Origin: Solimonas terrae
Lineage (GTDB): Bacteria > Pseudomonadota > Gammaproteobacteria > Nevskiales > Nevskiaceae
Assembly: GCF_011067135.1 (NCBI RefSeq)
Contig: NZ_JAAMOW010000003.1
Span: 248,001 to 312,000 of the forward strand
DNA: 64,000 nucleotides
Direction: 5' to 3'
Within the stretch, counting starts at the first letter, position 1, and each line of letters opens with the position of its first letter. Below are positions 1 to 9,272 of this stretch, one piece after another. The position numbers and the translations under genes were made by a program. A model generated the notes under the pieces. That model worked only from the letters and a program-made list of their open reading frames with translations, was not told the origin of the DNA and did no database searches.

Positions 1-295
1 GACGGGAGCCAGCGGCCTGTCCGTGCGACAGGAACTGCAGGCCGACTGCTACGCCGGTGTCTGGGCGAATCGCGCGCAGGCGCGCCACCAATGGCTGGAG
101 CAGGGCGACATCGAGTCCGCCCTGAATACCGCGACCGCGATCGGCGACGACCGCCTGCAACGACAGGCGCAGGGCGAAGTCGTGCCGGATTCATTCACGC
201 ATGGAACTTCGGCGCAGCGCGTGCGCTGGTTCAAATCGGGCTTCGATTCGGGGCAGGTCGGTGCCTGCGACACGTTTGCAGCGCGGGATCTTTAG
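1..295 (+). CDS. ypfJ: YpfJ-family neutral zinc metallopeptidase, C-terminal part
   Basis: The frame is open from base 2 and ends at TAG 293-295, so the gene is cut by the window edge. The visible 97 residues contain [14 protein letters not shown], the conserved block that follows the zinc-binding HExxH in YpfJ-type putative neutral zinc metallopeptidases, and end with the family's typical '[20 protein letters not shown]' tail. The HExxH itself would lie upstream of the window. The cellular role of the family is poorly defined; membrane association through an N-terminal helix is usual for full-length members but cannot be seen here. Confidence 0.8.
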   Translation, partial: TGASGLSVRQELQADCYAGVWANRAQARHQWLEQGDIESALNTATAIGDDRLQRQAQGEVVPDSFTHGTSAQRVRWFKSGFDSGQVGACDTFAARDL

Positions 296-397
296 TCGGA
301 GCGGGTCGGGCTCCAAATGGCGATCCTGCGGCTTGATGTCGCAGGAGCTCCTCCGTCACCCCCAGGGCACGACATCCGAGGTCCGCTCGTCGAGGCC

Positions 398-723
398 CCT
401 CGATACGATCGCTGCGCGATCACTCGGGGCGAACGGCGGTGGTGTGACGTGGCTTGAGCGGCGTGGTCGTGAGACCGCCGAACCGTTCATGCCGAGTGCC
501 GCCGGAGGCGGTGTATCGAGGCACGCGCCGTTCTGACACCGAGCCGCGCACTGCTCCGGCGACGAATGCAGCCCGGTGTCGGCGGCATGTGCGGAGGCCC
601 CTCGATACGATCGCTGCGCGATCACTCGGGGCGAACGGCGGCGCTGTGGCGTGGCTTGAGTTGGGTGGTCGTGAGACCGCCGAACCGTTCATGCCGAGTG
701 CCGCCGGAGGCGGTGTATCGAGG
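398..723. repeat. REP-like element pair in two tandem 202-bp units
   Basis: The 435 bases between the metallopeptidase and the GIY-YIG gene hold no gene. They contain two tandem units with a 202-bp period. Each unit has a forward element (398-436, 600-638) reading CCTCGATAC, hairpin GATCGC-tgc-GCGATC, then CACTCGGGGCGAACGG. Each also has an inverted element (483-521, 685-723) ending in GTATCGAGG, with a CCGCC/GGCGG stem. The inverted-pair layout resembles BIME/REP elements. Open frames here on both strands are by-products of the repeats. Confidence 0.85.
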
Positions 724-730
724 CACGCGA

Positions 731-1021
731 TCAGTCGCGCTCGAACGTCTTCTTCGCCGCCGCGTGCAGAGCATGCCAATCGTGTTTGATCAGCGCTTCC
801 TTCTTGCGCCGACTCCACCGTTTGATCTGGCGTTCTGCAGCCAGTGCATCTTCCCTGCTCGGGAGATCCTGAGAATAGACCAGTTCTACCGGTCGCCGTC
901 GGCAGGTGTAGCCGTGCGCGGTGCCGTGCTCGTGTTCTGCCAGACGGCGCTGCAAGTCATCGGTATGTCCTGCGTAAAAGCTTCCATCGGCACAGCGCAG
1001 GAGATAAACCCAGAACGACAC
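731..1021 (-). CDS. GIY-YIG nuclease-superfamily protein (UPF0213-like)
   Basis: A 96-residue single-domain protein. It begins FWVYLLRCADGSFYAGHT, where the GIY-YIG signature appears as VYLL...FYAG, followed by DDLQRRLAEHEHG and ERQIKRWSRRKKEALI. This matches small stand-alone GIY-YIG proteins, whose substrates are mostly unknown. I chose the GTG at 1021, 16 bases after the gpx stop, because all recognisable homology starts there; the longer open frame reads into gpx. It may be co-transcribed behind gpx. The last codons run into the end of the REP repeat cluster. Confidence 0.8.
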   Translation of the reverse strand: MSFWVYLLRCADGSFYAGHTDDLQRRLAEHEHGTAHGYTCRRRPVELVYSQDLPSREDALAAERQIKRWSRRKKEALIKHDWHALHAAAKKTFERD

Positions 1022-1037
1022 GCCACGGCTCGCCGCC

Positions 1038-1517
1038 CTACAGCAGCGCCTTGATGTCGCCCTCGATCTTTTCGGGCGTGTCCATCGAGCCGTAGCGCTT
1101 GACGACCTTGCCGCTCTTGTCGACGAGGAACTTGGTGAAGTTCCACTTGATGCCTTCGGTTCCCAGCACACCCGGCGCCGTACTCTTCAGGTGCTTGTAA
1201 AGGGGATGGGTGCCGGCACCGTTGACGTCGATCTTCGCGAACATCGGAAAGTCGACCTCGTAGGTCAGCGAGCAGAAGTTCTTGATCTCGTTTTCGTCGC
1301 CCGGTTCCTGATGGCCGAACTGGTCACAGGGGAAGCCGAGCACCGCGAAGTTCTGGTCCTTGTACTTGCGCCACAGGGCTTCGAGGCCCTTGTACTGCGG
1401 CGTGAAGCCGCATTTGCTGGCGACGTTGACGATCAGCAGCACCTTGCCCGAATACGCGTCGAGCTTTTGCTCGCTGCCATCGATGGTTTTCGCTTCAAAG
1501 TCGTAGACGGTCGTCAT
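1038..1517 (-). CDS. Glutathione peroxidase (thiol peroxidase family)
   Basis: This 159-residue protein reduces hydroperoxides with thiols (thioredoxin or glutathione) in the cytoplasm. The peroxidatic Cys lies in NVASKCGFTPQY (about residue 37), the LGFPCDQFGHQEPG block follows near residue 64, and the WNFTKFLVD motif near residue 130 supplies the catalytic Trp/Asn. It is a Cys, not selenocysteine, enzyme. The ATG at 1517 follows a GGGAG ribosome-binding site at good spacing; the open frame extends further upstream without support. The GIY-YIG gene follows closely. Glutathione synthesis genes gshA and gshB are in the same window. Confidence 0.92.
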   Translation of the reverse strand: MTTVYDFEAKTIDGSEQKLDAYSGKVLLIVNVASKCGFTPQYKGLEALWRKYKDQNFAVLGFPCDQFGHQEPGDENEIKNFCSLTYEVDFPMFAKIDVNGAGTHPLYKHLKSTAPGVLGTEGIKWNFTKFLVDKSGKVVKRYGSMDTPEKIEGDIKALL

Positions 1518-1623
1518 CGCATGCTCCCGGATTGGTGGACGGAGCGTAACAGCTGCAGGCAGGACAGCGAAGCGGAATCGATCGTGTTCGGCCGAGCCGG
1601 GCGCCCCGAAATGAGGCGTGACT

Positions 1624-1816
1624 GGATACACCATCTTCGATGGCACTCGTGCCTCGATACACCGCGCTAACGCGCGGCACTCGGCACGAACGGTTCAGGA
1701 ATATCCGTCACGGCGGTCTTGCGGGGTGATCGGCCCAGCCACACCGTTCATGCCGAGTGCCGTCGAAGACGGTGTATCGAGGCACGAGTGCCGCACACTA
1801 GCGCGGTGTATCGAGG
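1624..1816. repeat. REP-like cluster between gpx and acyl-CoA dehydrogenase genes
   Basis: Four elements of the CCTCGATAC family fill most of the 370-base gap. They are a 5'-truncated one at 1624-1649 (stem CCATC-ttc-GATGG), a full one at 1652-1693 (CCGCGC-taac-GCGCGG), an inverted one at 1744-1782 (stem CCGTC/GACGG) and a degraded inverted one at 1785-1816. Stems differ between copies yet stay paired. No gene is seen in the gap. Confidence 0.85.
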
Positions 1817-1887
1817 CATGCTTGCGGCACTTCGAAGAAGGATATCGAGTGGCGCCCCCAACTCGATATCCTGCATAGCACGCTCGC

Positions 1888-3630
1888 TCAGAGCGCGGCC
1901 ACGTCCAGTTCCATCAGTTCGGCCGCGCTTTCGCGCACGTTGGCGAGCAGACTTGGCACCTGCGACAGCATGCGAGTGGCAAAGAACTGCGCGGTCGCGC
2001 GCTTGCTCGCCGCAAAAGCCGCATCACCGCCGGTTTCCGCTGCGCGCACCATGCGCAGCCAGTTCCAGCCCAGATAGGTCAGCGAGAATGCGCGCAGGAA
2101 GTCGACGCAGCCGAAGGCGGCATCGTCCGGCGTCAGCTTGTAGGATTCCTGCACCCAGCGCGTCGTCGATTCGAGCTCGGCGAGCGCCTTGGCCAGCGGT
2201 GCGGCGATGAAGGCCGGCGCCGCGTCCAGGTCGGCGCGCACGGCTTCGAAGAAACGCTTCGGCAGGCGGCCGCCGTGCAGCATCAGCTTGCGGCGCACGA
2301 GGTCCATGGCCTGGATGCCGTTGGTACCTTCATACAGGCAGAGAATCTTGGAGTCACGGACGATCTGCTCGATGCCGTGCTCCTTGATGAAGCCGTGGCC
2401 GCCATAGACCTGGATCGCCATCGAGCCGAGCTCGACCGCCGAGTCCGTGCAGAACGCCTTGACCAGCGGCGTGTTCAGTTCGACCCAGTCCTGCGCTTCC
2501 TCGCGCGCCGCGGCGTCGGCGGCGTGGTGCGAGGCGTCGACGTGCATGGCGGTCTCGTAGCACAGCACGCGCGCACCTTCGGTGACTGACTTCATCTGCA
2601 GCAGCATGCGGCGCACGTCGGGGTGATGGGCGATGACATCGCCGCCGTTGAACGCCTTGCCCTGCTTGCGTTCGAGCGCGTAGCGAATGGCGTTCTGCGT
2701 GGCGAGCTCGCACTGGCCCAGACCCTGGTAGCCGACCATGATGCGCGCGAGGTTCATCATCACGAACATGTTCTGGATGCCGGTGTTCGGTTTGCCGATC
2801 ATCCAGCCGCGTGCGTTCTCGAACGACATCGTGCAGGTGCACGAGCCGTTGATGCCCATCTTGTGTTCGATCGAGACGCATTTCACCGGGTTGCGTTCAC
2901 CAACCGAGCCGTCGTCCTTCACCAGGTACTTCGGCACCACGAAGGTCGAAAGCCCCTTGATGCCCGGCGGCGAGTCCGGCAGGCGCGCGAGGACGAAGTG
3001 GACGATGTTGTCGACCATCTCGTGTTCGCCGGAGGTGATGAAGATCTTGCTGCCTTCGAGCAGGAAGGAGCCGTCATCCTGCGGGTGCGCCTTGGTCTTG
3101 ACCGCGGCGAGATCGGAGCCGGCCTGCGGCTCGGTCATGCACATGGTGCCCGACCATTCGCCGGTCGCCAGCTTCGGCAGGTAGGTCTGCTTCTGCTCGT
3201 CGGAGCCGTTGGCGGCGATCGCCTCGAAGCAGCCCTGCGTCAGGCCCGGATAGAGCGCGAACGCGACATTGGCCGAGCACAGCAGTTCTTCGATGACCTT
3301 GCCGAGCGTGTAGGGCAGGCCGGCACCACCGTATTCCTGCTTCTGCATGATGCCGATCCAGCCGGCTTCGGCGTAGGCCTTCCAGAAATCGGCGAAGCCG
3401 TCAGGAACGGTGACCGTGTTGTTGCCGTTGTACGTGCAGCCCTGTTGGTCCGATTTGGCGTTCAGCGGCGCCAGCTCGTTCTCGATCAGCTTGGCGGCTT
3501 CGTCGATCAGCCCGGAGAGGGTTTCCGCCGAGGCGTCTTCGTAGCCGGGCAGTGCCGCCAGCTTGTCGGCGCCGAGCACCTGACTCAGAACGAAATTGAT
3601 TTCCTGCAGGGGCGCTTTGTAGCTCGCCAT
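1888..3630 (-). CDS. Acyl-CoA dehydrogenase (DmdC/FadE-like, long form)
   Basis: An FAD-dependent dehydrogenase of 580 residues that introduces a trans-2 double bond into an acyl-CoA. It has an N-terminal extension typical of the approximately 580-600-residue group that includes 3-methylmercaptopropionyl-CoA dehydrogenases. The acyl-CoA dehydrogenase signature MTEPQAGSDLAAVKT is near residue 163, GGHGFIKEHGIEQIVRDSK near residue 418, and the catalytic glutamate lies in CLYEGTNGIQAMDL near residue 440. A C-terminal helical domain covers the last 120 residues. Substrate chain length cannot be told from sequence. It is transcribed alone, divergently from ugd. Confidence 0.9.
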   Translation of the reverse strand: MASYKAPLQEINFVLSQVLGADKLAALPGYEDASAETLSGLIDEAAKLIENELAPLNAKSDQQGCTYNGNNTVTVPDGFADFWKAYAEAGWIGIMQKQEYGGAGLPYTLGKVIEELLCSANVAFALYPGLTQGCFEAIAANGSDEQKQTYLPKLATGEWSGTMCMTEPQAGSDLAAVKTKAHPQDDGSFLLEGSKIFITSGEHEMVDNIVHFVLARLPDSPPGIKGLSTFVVPKYLVKDDGSVGERNPVKCVSIEHKMGINGSCTCTMSFENARGWMIGKPNTGIQNMFVMMNLARIMVGYQGLGQCELATQNAIRYALERKQGKAFNGGDVIAHHPDVRRMLLQMKSVTEGARVLCYETAMHVDASHHAADAAAREEAQDWVELNTPLVKAFCTDSAVELGSMAIQVYGGHGFIKEHGIEQIVRDSKILCLYEGTNGIQAMDLVRRKLMLHGGRLPKRFFEAVRADLDAAPAFIAAPLAKALAELESTTRWVQESYKLTPDDAAFGCVDFLRAFSLTYLGWNWLRMVRAAETGGDAAFAASKRATAQFFATRMLSQVPSLLANVRESAAELMELDVAAL

Positions 3631-4019
3631 GGCGGTGTTCCGGGCTCGTGCTTTTTGGGGGCGCCAAGGCTAGCACAGGGCGGCCGACAAGCTGACTTGG
3701 GTGGCATGCCGGTGGTGCTTCGGGCGGACAGCCGGAATATTCGCCGCTGCGAGCGCAATGGTGGCGTCGCAGTCCCGCGGCACTCTGCGCTGTAGGTGGC
3801 CGGCAGCGCCGAGGTCGCCGTGCCGCCTCGCACGGGTGGGCTTTTAGAGTCCGGTTGACCACAGTACAACGGCGAATTCGAACTCGGGTGCTGCGGCGCG
3901 GCGCGGCTCATCCGCTCATCGAGACGGCGGTTGGCCCGTGATTTGCGTTGCGCCTACCGGGCGCGGTCGACGGTCCGTTACACTTCGGCCGCTCGCGTCT
4001 CCCCAGCTATTGGAGTTTC
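3631..4019. other. Divergent intergenic region acyl-CoA dehydrogenase / ugd
   Basis: These 389 bases separate two divergently transcribed genes and so must carry both promoters. I see no convincing coding sequence, no member of the repeat families and no clean -35/-10 pair. The only clear signal is the GGAG ribosome-binding site immediately before the ugd start. Confidence 0.5.
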
Positions 4020-5351
4020 ATGAACGTTACCGTTTTTGGTTCCGGCTACGTCGGTCTGGTTACTGCTGCCTGTCTCGCCGAGGTCGGAAATCATGTCCTT
4101 TGCGTTGATGTGGACCCGGACAAGATCGCCACGCTGAAAGCCGGGCACTGCCCCTTTTACGAGCCGGGTATCGAGTCCCTGCTGACGCGCAATGCAGCAG
4201 CGAATCGCCTCGATTTCACGACAGACGCCGCGACCGGCGTGGCGCACGGCGAAATCATCTTCATCGCGGTCGGCACGCCGCCGCAGGAGGATGGTTCGGC
4301 CGACCTGCAGTACGTGCTGGCAGTGGCCCGCACGATTGGCACGCACATGTCCGGCTATCGCGTCGTTTGCACGAAGTCGACGGTTCCGGTCGGAACCTCG
4401 GCGAAGGTGCGCAAGGCCCTGCAGGAGAAACTGGCCGAGCGAGGCGCGGATCTGCCGTTCGATGTGGTGTCCAACCCGGAGTTCCTCAAGGAAGGCGCCG
4501 CCGTCGAGGATTTCATGCGGCCGGACCGCATCATCGTCGGCACCGACGGCCCGCGTCCGCTGGAGCGCATGCGTGCCTTGTACGCGCCGTTCAATCGCAA
4601 TCACGACCGCGTGATGGCAATGGATGTCGAGTCGGCCGAGCTGACCAAGTACGCCGCCAACGCGATGCTGGCCACCCGCATCAGCTTCATGAACGAGCTG
4701 GCCCTGCTTGCCGAGAAGGTCGGCGCCGACATCGAAAGCGTGCGCCGCGGTATCGGCTCCGATCCGCGCATCGGCTTCCAGTTTCTCTACGCCGGTTGCG
4801 GTTATGGCGGCTCCTGCTTTCCCAAAGACGTCAAGGCGCTGGTCAAGACCGGCCACGAGCATGAGCAGACCTTGCAGGTGCTGACGGCCGTGGAAGCGGC
4901 GAACGATCGCCAGAAGCATCTGTTGTTCGAGCGCATCACGGCTTATCTCGGCGACCTGCGCGGCAAGACCGTGGCGATCTGGGGCCTGGCTTTCAAGCCG
5001 AACACGGACGACATGCGTGAGGCCCCGAGCCGCGTGCTGATGGAGGCCATCTGGGCGGCAGGCGGCAAGGTCCGGGCGTTTGATCCGGTGGCGATGGAGA
5101 CCACCCGCAAGCTCTACGGCGAGCGGCCCGATTTCCAGCTTGTGGATGCCCCTGAAGCGGCGTGTGAGGACGCCGACGTGCTGGCGATCGTGACCGAGTG
5201 GGCCGTTTTCCGCAGCCCGGACTTTGCTGCGATCAAGAAGCTGTTGCGCCAGCCGGCGATCTTCGACGGCCGCAATCTCTACGACCCGGCGGTGGTGGCC
5301 GCTGCGGGCTTTCATTACCAGTCGATCGGTCGAGGGGCGAAGGCAGCCTGA
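4020..5351 (+). CDS. ugd: UDP-glucose 6-dehydrogenase
   Basis: Oxidises UDP-glucose to UDP-glucuronate with two NAD+, giving a precursor for polysaccharides. The 443-residue protein begins with the NAD-binding motif [16 protein letters not shown]. It carries the catalytic cysteine block [14 protein letters not shown] near residue 263, and the C-terminal domain has [17 protein letters not shown]. The ATG at 4020 follows TTGGAG at correct spacing; 24 in-frame codons upstream lack similarity. It is monocistronic, flanked by repeats, and 5 kb from the exopolysaccharide locus. A role in supplying glucuronate to that polymer is an inference, not shown by linkage. Confidence 0.95.
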   Translation: MNVTVFGSGYVGLVTAACLAEVGNHVLCVDVDPDKIATLKAGHCPFYEPGIESLLTRNAAANRLDFTTDAATGVAHGEIIFIAVGTPPQEDGSADLQYVLAVARTIGTHMSGYRVVCTKSTVPVGTSAKVRKALQEKLAERGADLPFDVVSNPEFLKEGAAVEDFMRPDRIIVGTDGPRPLERMRALYAPFNRNHDRVMAMDVESAELTKYAANAMLATRISFMNELALLAEKVGADIESVRRGIGSDPRIGFQFLYAGCGYGGSCFPKDVKALVKTGHEHEQTLQVLTAVEAANDRQKHLLFERITAYLGDLRGKTVAIWGLAFKPNTDDMREAPSRVLMEAIWAAGGKVRAFDPVAMETTRKLYGERPDFQLVDAPEAACEDADVLAIVTEWAVFRSPDFAAIKKLLRQPAIFDGRNLYDPAVVAAAGFHYQSIGRGAKAA

Positions 5352-5374
5352 GGTTGCCGTCTGCTCGACTCGTG

Positions 5375-6146
5375 CCTCGATACACCGCGCTGCGCGCGGC
5401 ACTCGGCATGAACGGGAAGAAGGGGGCTCCGCGGCGGTCCTTCGAGCGATTCGTCACGGGTGGGTGGGGCCGCCGCTGTCCTTCAGGCCGTTCGTCCCGA
5501 GTGATCGCGCAGCGATCGTATCGAGGGAGCCGAATCCAGCACAGGCGACGGTGGCCTGAGTTTGCCGTGCGCTCGGCTCGTGCCTCGATACACCGCGCTG
5601 TGCGTGGCACTCGGCATGAACGGGAAGGAGGGGCTCCGGCGGTCCTTCAAGCGATTCGTCACGGGTGGATGGGGCCGCCGCTGTCCTTCAGGCCGTTAGT
5701 CCCGAGTGATCGTGTAGCGATCGTATCGAGGGAACCGGATCCGGCATCGGTGACGGCAGTATGAGTTTGCTGTCCGCTCGGCTCGTGCCTCGATACACCG
5801 CGCTGTGCGCGGCACTCGGCATGAACGGGAAGAAGGGGGCTCCGGCGGTCCTTCGAGCGATTCGTCACGGGTGGATGGGACCGCCGCTGTCCTTCAGGCC
5901 GTTCGTCCCGAGTCATCGCGTAGCGATCGTATCGAGGGAACCGAATCCGGCATCGGTGACGGCAGCACGATTTTGCCGTGCGCTCGGCTCGTGCCTCGAT
6001 ACACCGCGCTGCGCGCGGCACTCGGCATGAACGGGAAGAAAGGGGGCTCCGCGGCGGTCCTTCGAGCGATTCGTCACGGGTGGATGGGGCCGCCGCTGTC
6101 CTTCAGGCCGTTCGTCCCGAGTGATCGCGTAGCGATCGTATCGAGG
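5375..6146. repeat. Four-unit tandem array of REP-like inverted pairs upstream of yajC
   Basis: Four tandem units start with CCTCGATAC at 5375, 5583, 5788 and 5994 (periods 208, 205 and 206). Each unit has a forward element with stem CCGCGC-tgc-GCGCGG or its variants, about 75 bases containing GGTCCTTC..GCGATTCGTCACGGGTGG, then an inverted element ending GATCGTATCGAGG (for example 5488-5526 and 6108-6146). The array fills the gap between ugd and the yajC promoter region. Short open frames on both strands are repeat-derived and not genes. Confidence 0.9.
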
Positions 6147-6289
6147 GACCTGCGCCTGGCACAGACAGAACAAGTCCGATGTCTTGCGCCGCGGTGGGCA
6201 TGCAGACGGGGTCGGTGCGGCGTCTCGGGCGGCCACCCCCAACATGCGGCATAATCGCGCGCTCGTTTTCAGCGCCACTGGAGTTTTTC

Positions 6290-6625
6290 GTGTTGGATTT
6301 CCTGATCAGCCCCGCATTTGCGCAGCAGGCCGGCGCCACATCTCCGCAGGGTTTGCTGAGCGCGTTCTGGCCCTTGCTGGTAATGATTCCGCTGTTCTAC
6401 TTCCTGCTGATCCGCCCGCAGAGCAAGCGCGCCAAGGAAACCCGCGACATGCTCGCGAAGATTGCCAAGGGCGATGAAGTCGCCACCAGCGGCGGTATCG
6501 CCGGCAAGGTGGTCGGCCTCGGCGAAACCTACATGACGGTCGAGATTGCCGACAATGTGCACGTCAAAGTGCAGAAGTCGGCGATCACCGGCGTGCTGCC
6601 GAAAGGCACGCTGAAGTCGCAGTAG
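6290..6625 (+). CDS. yajC: Preprotein translocase subunit YajC
   Basis: A small single-span inner-membrane protein of the SecDF-YajC holocomplex that assists the SecYEG channel. The product has 111 residues. A hydrophobic span LLVMIPLFYFLLIRPQ lies near residues 28-43 and is followed by the family's KRAKE, GDEVATSGGIAGKV and VKVQKSAI blocks. The GTG at 6290 (CTGGAG six bases upstream) is preferred; TTG at 6293 is an alternative. A possible -10 CATAAT at 6250-6255 lies 34 bases upstream without a convincing -35. secD follows after 57 bases. Confidence 0.93.
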   Translation: MLDFLISPAFAQQAGATSPQGLLSAFWPLLVMIPLFYFLLIRPQSKRAKETRDMLAKIAKGDEVATSGGIAGKVVGLGETYMTVEIADNVHVKVQKSAITGVLPKGTLKSQ

Positions 6626-6682
6626 GGCCCGCGCTTTCCCGCGCACAGCCTGTCCGAGCACAGGCGCGATAACCGAACGACG

Positions 6683-8536
6683 ATGAAAACCTACGCAAGC
6701 TGGAAATATCTGCTGCTGATCGCAGCACTGGTGTTCGGCGTGATCTATGCCGCGCCGAATCTGTATGGCGACGATCCGTCCGTGCAGATTTCGCTGGAAA
6801 ACGGTGATCCGATCCCGGCCGACCTCGGCGACAAGGTCGCCGCGTCGCTCAAGAACGCGAACCTGACGCCGATCGGCAGCCGCATCGAGAACCAGCAGTG
6901 GGTGGTGCGCCTCGATACCGAGGAGCAGCAGCTGCGGGCAGCAGACGAGCTCAAGCAGGATCTCGGGCGCGAGTACGTCGTCGCCCTGAATCTGGCGTCC
7001 AAGACACCGGGCTGGTTGCGTGCGATCGGCGCGCGGCCGATGAATCTCGGCCTCGATCTGCGCGGCGGCGTGCACTTCCTGCTCGAGGTCGACATCGACG
7101 ACGTGCGCAAGAAGGCCGTCGATCGCATCGTCACCGACGTGCCGGCGCTGCTGCGCAAGGAAGACATCCGTTATACCGGGCGTCACGAGGACGGCAATAC
7201 TGCGGTGCTGGATTTCGCCGACAGCGAGCATCTCGAAGCCGCGAGCGCCGCCATTTCCAAGGAGTTCAACGAATACCAGCTGACGACGCTGCCGGATGCG
7301 CCGCTGAGTCTGCAGATCAAGCTGTCCGACAAGGAAGCCAAGCGCATCGTCGACTTCGCGGTCCAGCAGAATCTGACGACGCTGCGCAATCGCGTCAATC
7401 AGCTCGGCGTCGCCGAGCCGCTGGTTCAGCGCCAGGGGACCAACCGCATCGTCGTGCAGTTGCCGGGCGTGCAGGACACGACGCGCGTCAAGGACCTGCT
7501 CGGTGCCACGGCGACGCTCGAATATCGCGCAGTCGCGGACGGTGATGCCGAGACGGCGGCCGCGACCGGCGTGGTGCCGGCCGGTACGCAGCTGTTCTAT
7601 CACCGCGACACCCATCAGCCGATCCTGCTCAAGCGCGAAGTCATCGCCGGCGGCGACAATCTTGTCGATGCGTCTTCGACCGTCGATCAGGACGGCGGCC
7701 CGGCGGTCAGCGTCACGCTGGACTCGGGCGCTGCCAAGCGCATGTTCGCGTTCACCGAGAAGAACGTCGGCAAGCCGATGGCGGTGCTGTTCAAGGAACG
7801 CCAGGTCGTCACCAACTACAACGCCAAGGGCGAGCCGATTCGCGAGCATCGCGAAGTCGAGGACGTGATTTCCGTCGCCAGCATCCGCGGCGTGTTCGGC
7901 AAGCGCTTCCAGACCACGGGACTGTCGAGCAAGGAGGCACATGATCTGGCCTTGCTGCTGAAGGCAGGTGCCTTGGCTGCGCCGGTCGACATCGTCGAGG
8001 AGCGCACGGTTGGTCCGAGCCTTGGTGCGGACAACATCCGCAAAGGCTTCACGGCCGCCGCGCTGGGCTTGGCGCTCGTCGCATGTTTCATGATTTTCTA
8101 CTACCGCGTGTTCGGCCTGTTTGCCGTGAGCGCGCTGCTGTTGAACCTGTTGTTGCTCGTCGCCGTGCTGTCGCTGTTGCAGGCGACTCTGACAATGCCC
8201 GGCATCGCCGGCGTGGTCCTGCACATGGGTATCGCCGTCGATGCGAACGTGCTGATCTACGAACGCATAAGAGAAGAACTTCGCAATGGCTCGAAACCGC
8301 ACAGCGCGATCGAGGCTGGTTACGACCGTGCATTCCTGACCATTGCCGACGCCAACGTCACCGTCTTGATCGGTACCGTGGTGCTGTTCGCGCTCGGCGC
8401 CGGCCCGGTCAAGGGCTTTGCGATCACGCTTGCGATCGGCATTCTGACGTCGCAGTTCACGGCCATCGTGGGTTCGCGTGCACTGGCGCAGCTGTGCTTT
8501 GCGAAGCGTCAGCTGAAAGACGTGCCGATCTGGTGA
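6683..8536 (+). CDS. secD: Protein translocase subunit SecD
   Basis: RND-type inner-membrane protein that uses proton motive force to complete export of Sec substrates. It has 617 residues. TM1 is near residues 6-26, the conserved GLDLRGGVHFLLEVD motif follows near residue 122, then come a large periplasmic region (the P1 domain) and five C-terminal spans from about residue 455. The TM4 signature DANVLIYERIREEL is near residue 516. Length and domains are normal for the family. It follows yajC and should be followed directly by secF, but here a 736-base gap with a repeat array intervenes. Confidence 0.97.
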   Translation: MKTYASWKYLLLIAALVFGVIYAAPNLYGDDPSVQISLENGDPIPADLGDKVAASLKNANLTPIGSRIENQQWVVRLDTEEQQLRAADELKQDLGREYVVALNLASKTPGWLRAIGARPMNLGLDLRGGVHFLLEVDIDDVRKKAVDRIVTDVPALLRKEDIRYTGRHEDGNTAVLDFADSEHLEAASAAISKEFNEYQLTTLPDAPLSLQIKLSDKEAKRIVDFAVQQNLTTLRNRVNQLGVAEPLVQRQGTNRIVVQLPGVQDTTRVKDLLGATATLEYRAVADGDAETAAATGVVPAGTQLFYHRDTHQPILLKREVIAGGDNLVDASSTVDQDGGPAVSVTLDSGAAKRMFAFTEKNVGKPMAVLFKERQVVTNYNAKGEPIREHREVEDVISVASIRGVFGKRFQTTGLSSKEAHDLALLLKAGALAAPVDIVEERTVGPSLGADNIRKGFTAAALGLALVACFMIFYYRVFGLFAVSALLLNLLLLVAVLSLLQATLTMPGIAGVVLHMGIAVDANVLIYERIREELRNGSKPHSAIEAGYDRAFLTIADANVTVLIGTVVLFALGAGPVKGFAITLAIGILTSQFTAIVGSRALAQLCFAKRQLKDVPIW

Positions 8537-8562
8537 TCGACGCAGTGCATCTCCTGGCGCAG

Positions 8563-9198
8563 GCACCTCCTCACCCAACCCTCTCCTCCGAAGGAGGAGA
8601 GGGTTCGTGGCGGAACTCGGCTGAAGCTTCGCGTCGCCGCTCTGCTCTTGTTCCCCTCCGCCCGCTTGCGGGGGGAGGGGTTAGGGGAGGTGGGTGCCCG
8701 CGTTCCGCGCCCAAGCCAGAAGCACCTCCTCACCCAACCCTCTCCTCCAAAGGAGGAGAGGGCTCGTGGTCGAGTTCGCCTGAAGCCCCGCGTCGCCGCT
8801 CTGCTCTTGTTCCCCTCCGCCCGCTTGCGGAGGGAGGGGTCAGGGGAGGTGGGTGCCCGCGTTTCGCACCCAGGCCAGAAGTACCGCCTCACCCAAGCTT
8901 CTCGTTCAAGGTAGGAGAGGGCTCGTGGCGGAACTCGGCTGAAGCCCCGCGTCGCCGATCTGCTCTTGTTCCCCTCCGCCCGCTTGCGGGGGGAGGGGCC
9001 AGGGGAGGTGGGTGGCGGCGTTTCGCACCCAGGCCAGAAGTACCGCCTCACCCAAGCTTCTCGTTCAAGGTAGGAGAGGGCTCGTGGCGGAACTCGGCTG
9101 AAGCCCCGCGTCGCCGCTCTGCTCTTGTTCCCCTCCGCCCGCTTGCGGGGGGAGGGGTCAGGGGAGGTGGGCGGCGGCGTTTCGCCCCCGAGTCTCTT
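8563..9198. repeat. Four tandem copies of a 159-bp repeat between secD and secF
   Basis: Copies begin at 8563, 8722, 8881 and 9040, an exact period of 159 bases each time. Each unit carries two inverted-repeat sections. The first is CTCTCCTCC..GGAGGAGAG near its start (degraded in copies 3 and 4). The second is the CCCCTCCGCCCGCTTGCGGGGGGAGGGG type in its second half, with a TGTTCCCC lead. Because 159 is divisible by three, the array leaves long open frames on both strands that encode repetitive peptides; these are not genes. The array is almost all of the secD-secF spacer. Confidence 0.93.
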
Positions 9199-9272
9199 CA
9201 GCCTCACTGCGTCGCTTCTGGCGTGCAGCATACTGACAACGTGATCTACGCCCTTTGCGGCCGAGCTGACCG

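Noticed and set aside
5375-6146. Regularly spaced repeats considered as a CRISPR array
   Set aside because: Period of about 206 bases, repeats in inverted pairs, and the intervening sequence is itself repeated and not unique spacers; no cas genes.
6269-8578. Minus-strand open frame of 769 codons opposite yajC and secD
   Set aside because: Antisense shadow with Gln/Arg/Asp-rich composition; yajC and secD are certain.
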